From: Bradyrhizobium sp. 164
GTDB lineage: Bacteria > Pseudomonadota > Alphaproteobacteria > Rhizobiales > Xanthobacteraceae
Length of the DNA stretch: 64,000 nucleotides
Direction: 5' to 3'
Assembly: GCF_023073715.1 (NCBI RefSeq)
Contig: NZ_JADPKA010000110.1
Coordinates: 248,001 to 312,000 of the forward strand
In this document: positions 60,797 to 64,000 of the stretch, piece by piece
Layout of the letters: every line of letters begins with the position of its first letter
How positions within the stretch are numbered: position 1 is the first letter of the stretch
Notes under the pieces: generated by a model
Database searches by the model: none
Told to the model about the DNA's origin: nothing
What the model saw: only the letters and a program-made list of their open reading frames with translations
Translations under genes and position numbers: made by a program

Positions 60797-61825
60797 TCAG
60801 GACACGATCTTCGAGGCTTCATAGGGCTTCGGCTCGATGCCGAATGCCGCAAGCACGGAGCCGAGCGCGACCATCACGGGATGCATCGCGACGACTGTCT
60901 TCGACGATGTCAGCAGACCGGCCGCACGCACTAGCGACAGCGGCAACCGGCCAACCATCTGCGCAAACACCAGCATCCGCGCCGCTGCGCTCTGCGCAGC
61001 CTTGGACTGCACGCGATAATTGATCGCACCGATGCGCAAGCCTCGCTTCGCGATCCAGCCGAGGCTGGTGCGGCTTTGCGGCACGGTCTCGGTGATGACC
61101 GCCTCCGCCGTCCAGTGGAATGTCATGCCGGCATCGCGGCACCGCACGAAGAAATCGCAGTCGCCGCCGCCGAGGAAATTGAAGCGCAGGTCGAAGGCCG
61201 GACGCTCGAACCGCTCGAATACCGCACGCGTGATCAGACAATTGCCGCAGCCATAGATCAGCGGCACCGCGCCGCTGTAATCATAGGCGGGACAGAAAGC
61301 GGGATGACGTGACAGCCAGGGCTGGCTGTCGTCGTCGAAGACCGGCAACACCGGCCCGCCGACCACGTCGGCGCCGGTCGCCTCCGCGGTGCGCACCATC
61401 AACTCGAGCCAATCGGGCGAGGCGATCTCGTCGTCGTCGATCATCAGGAAGCGGGTCGCGGCGGGAAATATGGCCTGCGCCGTCTCGAACGCGGCGTTGA
61501 TCGCCTGGCAATTGCCCTGCCGCTTCTCGACGAGGCAGATGCCCTGGAGCCTCCCGTCGGCGAGATATTCCGCGGCGACCGGCGCGCTCTCGCGCAGCGC
61601 GGCATCGTTCTCGACCATGACGACCGCAAAGGAGCGAGGTGTGCGCTGGCTGGCCAGCGAGTCCAACGTCAGCCGCAGATGCTGCGGGCGGCGGAAGCAG
61701 GGAATGCAGACGACGATGCCGACCGACAGGTCGATGACGCTGGAGCTCGCCGCGATCTCGCGGTTGGGATCGCACACGAGGTCCGAGAAGCGCGTGGCGG
61801 ACAAGTCTGTCGGGATCAGTGTCAT
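60797..61825 (-). CDS. Family 2 glycosyltransferase
   Basis: The 342-residue enzyme has GIVVCIPCFRRPQHLRLTLD, NCQAINAAFETAQAIFPAAT, FLMIDDDEIASPDWLELMVR with the acidic metal motif, and RFNFLGGGDCDFFVRCRDAG. It resembles GalT/rhamnosyltransferase-type GT2 enzymes for surface polysaccharide. An additional hydrophobic stretch (VFAQMVGRLPLSLVRAAGLL) near the C-terminus may bring it to the membrane. Stop codons of this and the preceding gene lie 16 bases apart (convergent). Confidence 0.88.
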   Translation of the reverse strand: MTLIPTDLSATRFSDLVCDPNREIAASSSVIDLSVGIVVCIPCFRRPQHLRLTLDSLASQRTPRSFAVVMVENDAALRESAPVAAEYLADGRLQGICLVEKRQGNCQAINAAFETAQAIFPAATRFLMIDDDEIASPDWLELMVRTAEATGADVVGGPVLPVFDDDSQPWLSRHPAFCPAYDYSGAVPLIYGCGNCLITRAVFERFERPAFDLRFNFLGGGDCDFFVRCRDAGMTFHWTAEAVITETVPQSRTSLGWIAKRGLRIGAINYRVQSKAAQSAAARMLVFAQMVGRLPLSLVRAAGLLTSSKTVVAMHPVMVALGSVLAAFGIEPKPYEASKIVS

Positions 61826-62232
61826 GACGTCCTAGATGTCCGAGATATGTTGAAAAAGCCCTGCTTCGATCGCGCGGATCGGCCGCGTCCCGCGACGGCA
61901 CATCGCGGCGGGACAGATGCGTCCCAAAATGAACGGCCGGCGAGCGGAAAATCCTCGCGCACGCTGGCGATCTCCAGCCATCTTGGCACAAACACCATGC
62001 AGTTAACCGCCTTCGCACGCTTCCGCAGCGAAACCTCGCACCCGTGTTAGTGCAACTCGCGGTCCAATGCGCCGACAACACCTCAACACGAACAATGCCG
62101 TGGTTAACGCCTATGCGCATTAACCCGACCGTAAGCACTGCGATCAGTGAGATGGCGCGGCATCAGATTTGCTCTTCGGCCAAGCGAGTTTTTTCCTGTA
62201 AATTTGAATAGAACAAGTGCGGTCAGAAAATC
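61826..62232. other. Intergenic region, 400 bases, no supported gene
   Basis: Between divergent genes (glycosyltransferase, methyltransferase). It should hold both promoters. Its right end is AT-rich with TTTTTTCCTGTAAATTTGAATAG just upstream of the methyltransferase. No clear palindrome was seen. Confidence 0.4.
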
Positions 62233-63033
62233 ATGAACAAGCCAGCGACGATCGAGTTCGCGACAGCCACGGCGATCAACGTCTCCGCGGCCACTCCCCC
62301 CACCCAGGCGCTGCACGATCTGATCCCTGGCGAAGCCCGCGACAGCCTGCTCGCGATTCATGACGTGCTGCGCCGCGAACTGCCGCAGGGCCGGCTCGCC
62401 ATCTATGAAGCCGGCGGTGGCTCGTGCAGCGTTCTGCCGCCGGACTTGCCAAGCCGCAGTCACATCACCGTCGTCGACATCGACGAGGATCAGGTCCGCA
62501 ACAATACCTACGCGGACGTGGCGATCCTCGGTGACGTCCAGACCTACCGTTTTGGGCAAGAGACTTTCGATCTCGTCATCTGTTACAACGTGATCGAACA
62601 TCTTCCCGACGTCGAAGCCGCACTGCTGAATTTCCGCGATGCGCTCAAGCGCGGCGGAATGATCCTGATCGGCGCCCCCAACCCGCGCTCGCTGTCCGGC
62701 GTGGTCACCAAATACTCGCCGCATTGGTTCCACGTCTGGTTCTACCGGAATATCCGCGGCATCAAGGATGCCGGCCTGCCGGGCGAGCCGCCGTTCCCGA
62801 CGTTCTTCCATCCGCTGGTGACATTGCCGAGGCTCGAAGCATTTGCGGCCGCCAACGGTCTCGAGATGATCTATCGTCGTGAAGTCGAGAGCCCGCGCTA
62901 TCCCGAGATGCGCCGGCGCAAGCCTTTGTTTGCGGCCCTGGCCGACGCTGGGGCCACGGTGCTGAACGCCGTGCTGCCGCGCGGCACCGACGTCCGCCGC
63001 GGCGATTATCACGTCATCCTGCGAAAGAGCTGA
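62233..63033 (+). CDS. SAM-dependent methyltransferase (class I)
   Basis: The 266-residue protein has the Rossmann fold: AIYEAGGGSCSVLPPDLPSR (motif I region), HITVVDIDEDQVRNNTYADV (acidic loop), FDLVICYNVIEHLPDVEAAL (motif post I) and LKRGGMILIGAPNPRSLSGV. This pattern is common in methyltransferases that act on lipid-linked sugars or small metabolites. It sits directly before the Wzz-like gene and in the polysaccharide cluster, so a sugar methyl ester or ether in the repeat unit is likely. Confidence 0.86.
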   Translation: MNKPATIEFATATAINVSAATPPTQALHDLIPGEARDSLLAIHDVLRRELPQGRLAIYEAGGGSCSVLPPDLPSRSHITVVDIDEDQVRNNTYADVAILGDVQTYRFGQETFDLVICYNVIEHLPDVEAALLNFRDALKRGGMILIGAPNPRSLSGVVTKYSPHWFHVWFYRNIRGIKDAGLPGEPPFPTFFHPLVTLPRLEAFAAANGLEMIYRREVESPRYPEMRRRKPLFAALADAGATVLNAVLPRGTDVRRGDYHVILRKS

Positions 63034-63311
63034 CGCCATGCGCGCGCAGCGGATCGCACAACAAGCGAAGCTTCGCGGCCACGCTGCGCGCGGTAACGAA
63101 CCGTTAATCTCTGAGCGACCTCAGCGTCGCCGCGACGCACCGAAGAACGACATGCGCTTAAACGCTTTGTTTGCCATTTCGGTGAATAGTCCCTCAATGA
63201 GTATGGTTAATTTTTCCTGTTGCGTTGATTGGGCACCTATATCCCGGGTGCGTGGCGTGAAACGAAGAGTAACCCCTCAGCCCGCGGCAGTTGGAATGAA
63301 AGCTGGGGATC

Positions 63312-64000
63312 ATGCTTGACTATAACCAGCCGATTGAGCGGGCCAGACCGGAGGCCCCGCGAGGAAAGCCTCAGGCCGGCTTCAGCGTGCTGGAGCTCGC
63401 CAATCTGCTCTGGCGGCGAAAGGTCGCGATTGCCGCGGCCGCCCTGCTCGGCGCGACGCTTGCGGTCACCATCGGCAAGAGCCTGACGCCGCGCTACACC
63501 GCCACCGCACAGCTCTATGTCGACCCGCGCGAGCTTCAGCTCGTCGATCGCGAGCTGACGCCGCGCGCCCAGGACGTCTCCGGCATGTCCATGGTGGTGG
63601 AGAGCCAGGCGCGCCTGATCACCTCCAATAGCGTGCTGCTCCAGGTCATCCAGCAAGCCGGCCTCGACAAGGATCCGGAATTCGGCGGCGGCGAGGGCAC
63701 GAGCCTGATGTCATCGCTGCTCGGCCTGATCGGCCTTCAGCCCCGCGCGCCCTCCGCTGCGGAAAAGAAGGAAGTGCAGCTCGCGGCGCTCGACGCGCTG
63801 AACCGGCACATCACGGTCCGCAAGACCGAGAAGAGCTTCATCGTCGACATCGAGGTCTGGTCGACGGACCCCGCGAAAGCGGCAATGCTCGCCAACACGC
63901 TGACCAATGCCTATCTTGCGGAATCCCGCAACTCGCAGGCCTCGGCCGCACGGCGCGCCACCAATGATCTCTCCGGCCGCCTGAAGGAGCTGCGCGAGCG
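63312..64000 (+). CDS. Wzz/GumC-like polysaccharide chain-length determinant, 3' end outside window
   Basis: From ATG 63312 the frame is open for 229 codons to the window edge. After a cytoplasmic start (LDYNQPIERARPEAPRGKPQ) there is one membrane segment (VAIAAAALLGATLAVTIG) and the Wzz-type sequence SLTPRYTATAQLYVDPRELQ and SQARLITSNSVLLQVIQQAG. A helix-rich, Ser/Asn/Arg-rich periplasmic part follows. The family controls chain length or export of exopolysaccharide, often fused to a C-terminal tyrosine kinase (not visible). The gene is likely the head of an export operon that continues to the right. Confidence 0.9.
   Translation, partial: MLDYNQPIERARPEAPRGKPQAGFSVLELANLLWRRKVAIAAAALLGATLAVTIGKSLTPRYTATAQLYVDPRELQLVDRELTPRAQDVSGMSMVVESQARLITSNSVLLQVIQQAGLDKDPEFGGGEGTSLMSSLLGLIGLQPRAPSAAEKKEVQLAALDALNRHITVRKTEKSFIVDIEVWSTDPAKAAMLANTLTNAYLAESRNSQASAARRATNDLSGRLKELRE

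Overview
The window is about 64 kb of GC-rich alphaproteobacterial chromosome, almost certainly from Bradyrhizobium or a very close relative. Protein-level evidence includes a DUF2093 protein, a DUF6101 protein, a DUF4170 gene inside a lipid A/Kdo operon, an alphaproteobacterial-type 41-residue L36, a CIRCE-controlled groESL, a BacA/BclA-type ABC transporter and a glycolate oxidase locus. Families of dispersed palindromic repeats of a type common in this genus fill many gaps. I saw no rRNA or tRNA gene, no CRISPR array and no intact insertion sequence or prophage, so this is mostly core chromosome.

Layout. 1-6.9 kb: 3'-truncated purD (reverse), a three-gene hydrolase/membrane protein/regulator operon, xseA, two repeats, a dienelactone-hydrolase-like protein lacking its nucleophile, and DUF2093 and PsiF-like genes. 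7-10.6 kb: three overlapping TadE/TadG-like genes, then very small ORFs and a GYD-domain gene. 10.8-16.3 kb (reverse): pmbA, cysQ-like phosphatase, DUF4170, DUF374 acyltransferase, waaA and lpxK, mostly overlapping; the last part makes the Kdo-lipid A inner core. 16.6-24 kb: DUF6101, ubiA and a secreted partner, rsmE, hisZ-hisG, and a glycosyltransferase/ChbG-HpnK deacetylase pair. 24-32.5 kb: DUF2076 protein, L,D-transpeptidase, CheZ, a lipoprotein, groES-groEL with a CIRCE operator, and secreted proteins of unknown role. 32.6-45.9 kb: lactate/glycolate-type permease, BclA-like ABC transporter, TorF-like porin, histone H1-like protein, and glcF-glcE separated from glcD by about 2.8 kb carrying a ferritin-like protein, a repeat-containing small secreted protein and an ABM monooxygenase; then a c-type cytochrome. 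46-56.8 kb: hydrolase, TPR protein, rpmJ, metal-dependent amidohydrolase, haloacid dehalogenase, YbaK deacylase, orphan Bug-type binding protein, then LysR | SDR-pirin-wrbA, where pirin carries a frameshift. 56.8-64 kb: surface polysaccharide genes (GNAT/FemAB-like protein, O-antigen ligase-like polymerase, two GT2 enzymes, a methyltransferase and the 5' part of a Wzz/GumC-like chain-length protein), running off the right edge.

I did not find a convincing wholly new multi-gene system. The most worthwhile leads are local: an Ala in place of the catalytic nucleophile in the dienelactone-hydrolase-like protein, the pirin frameshift, 11-bp iterated repeats before the PsiF-like gene that resemble a Pho box, a long-form HisG beside HisZ, the interrupted glc locus, an FliM-like tail on CheZ, several small ORFs with strong ribosome binding sites, and palindromic operator candidates. 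All family assignments come from reading motifs by eye; no database search was run.
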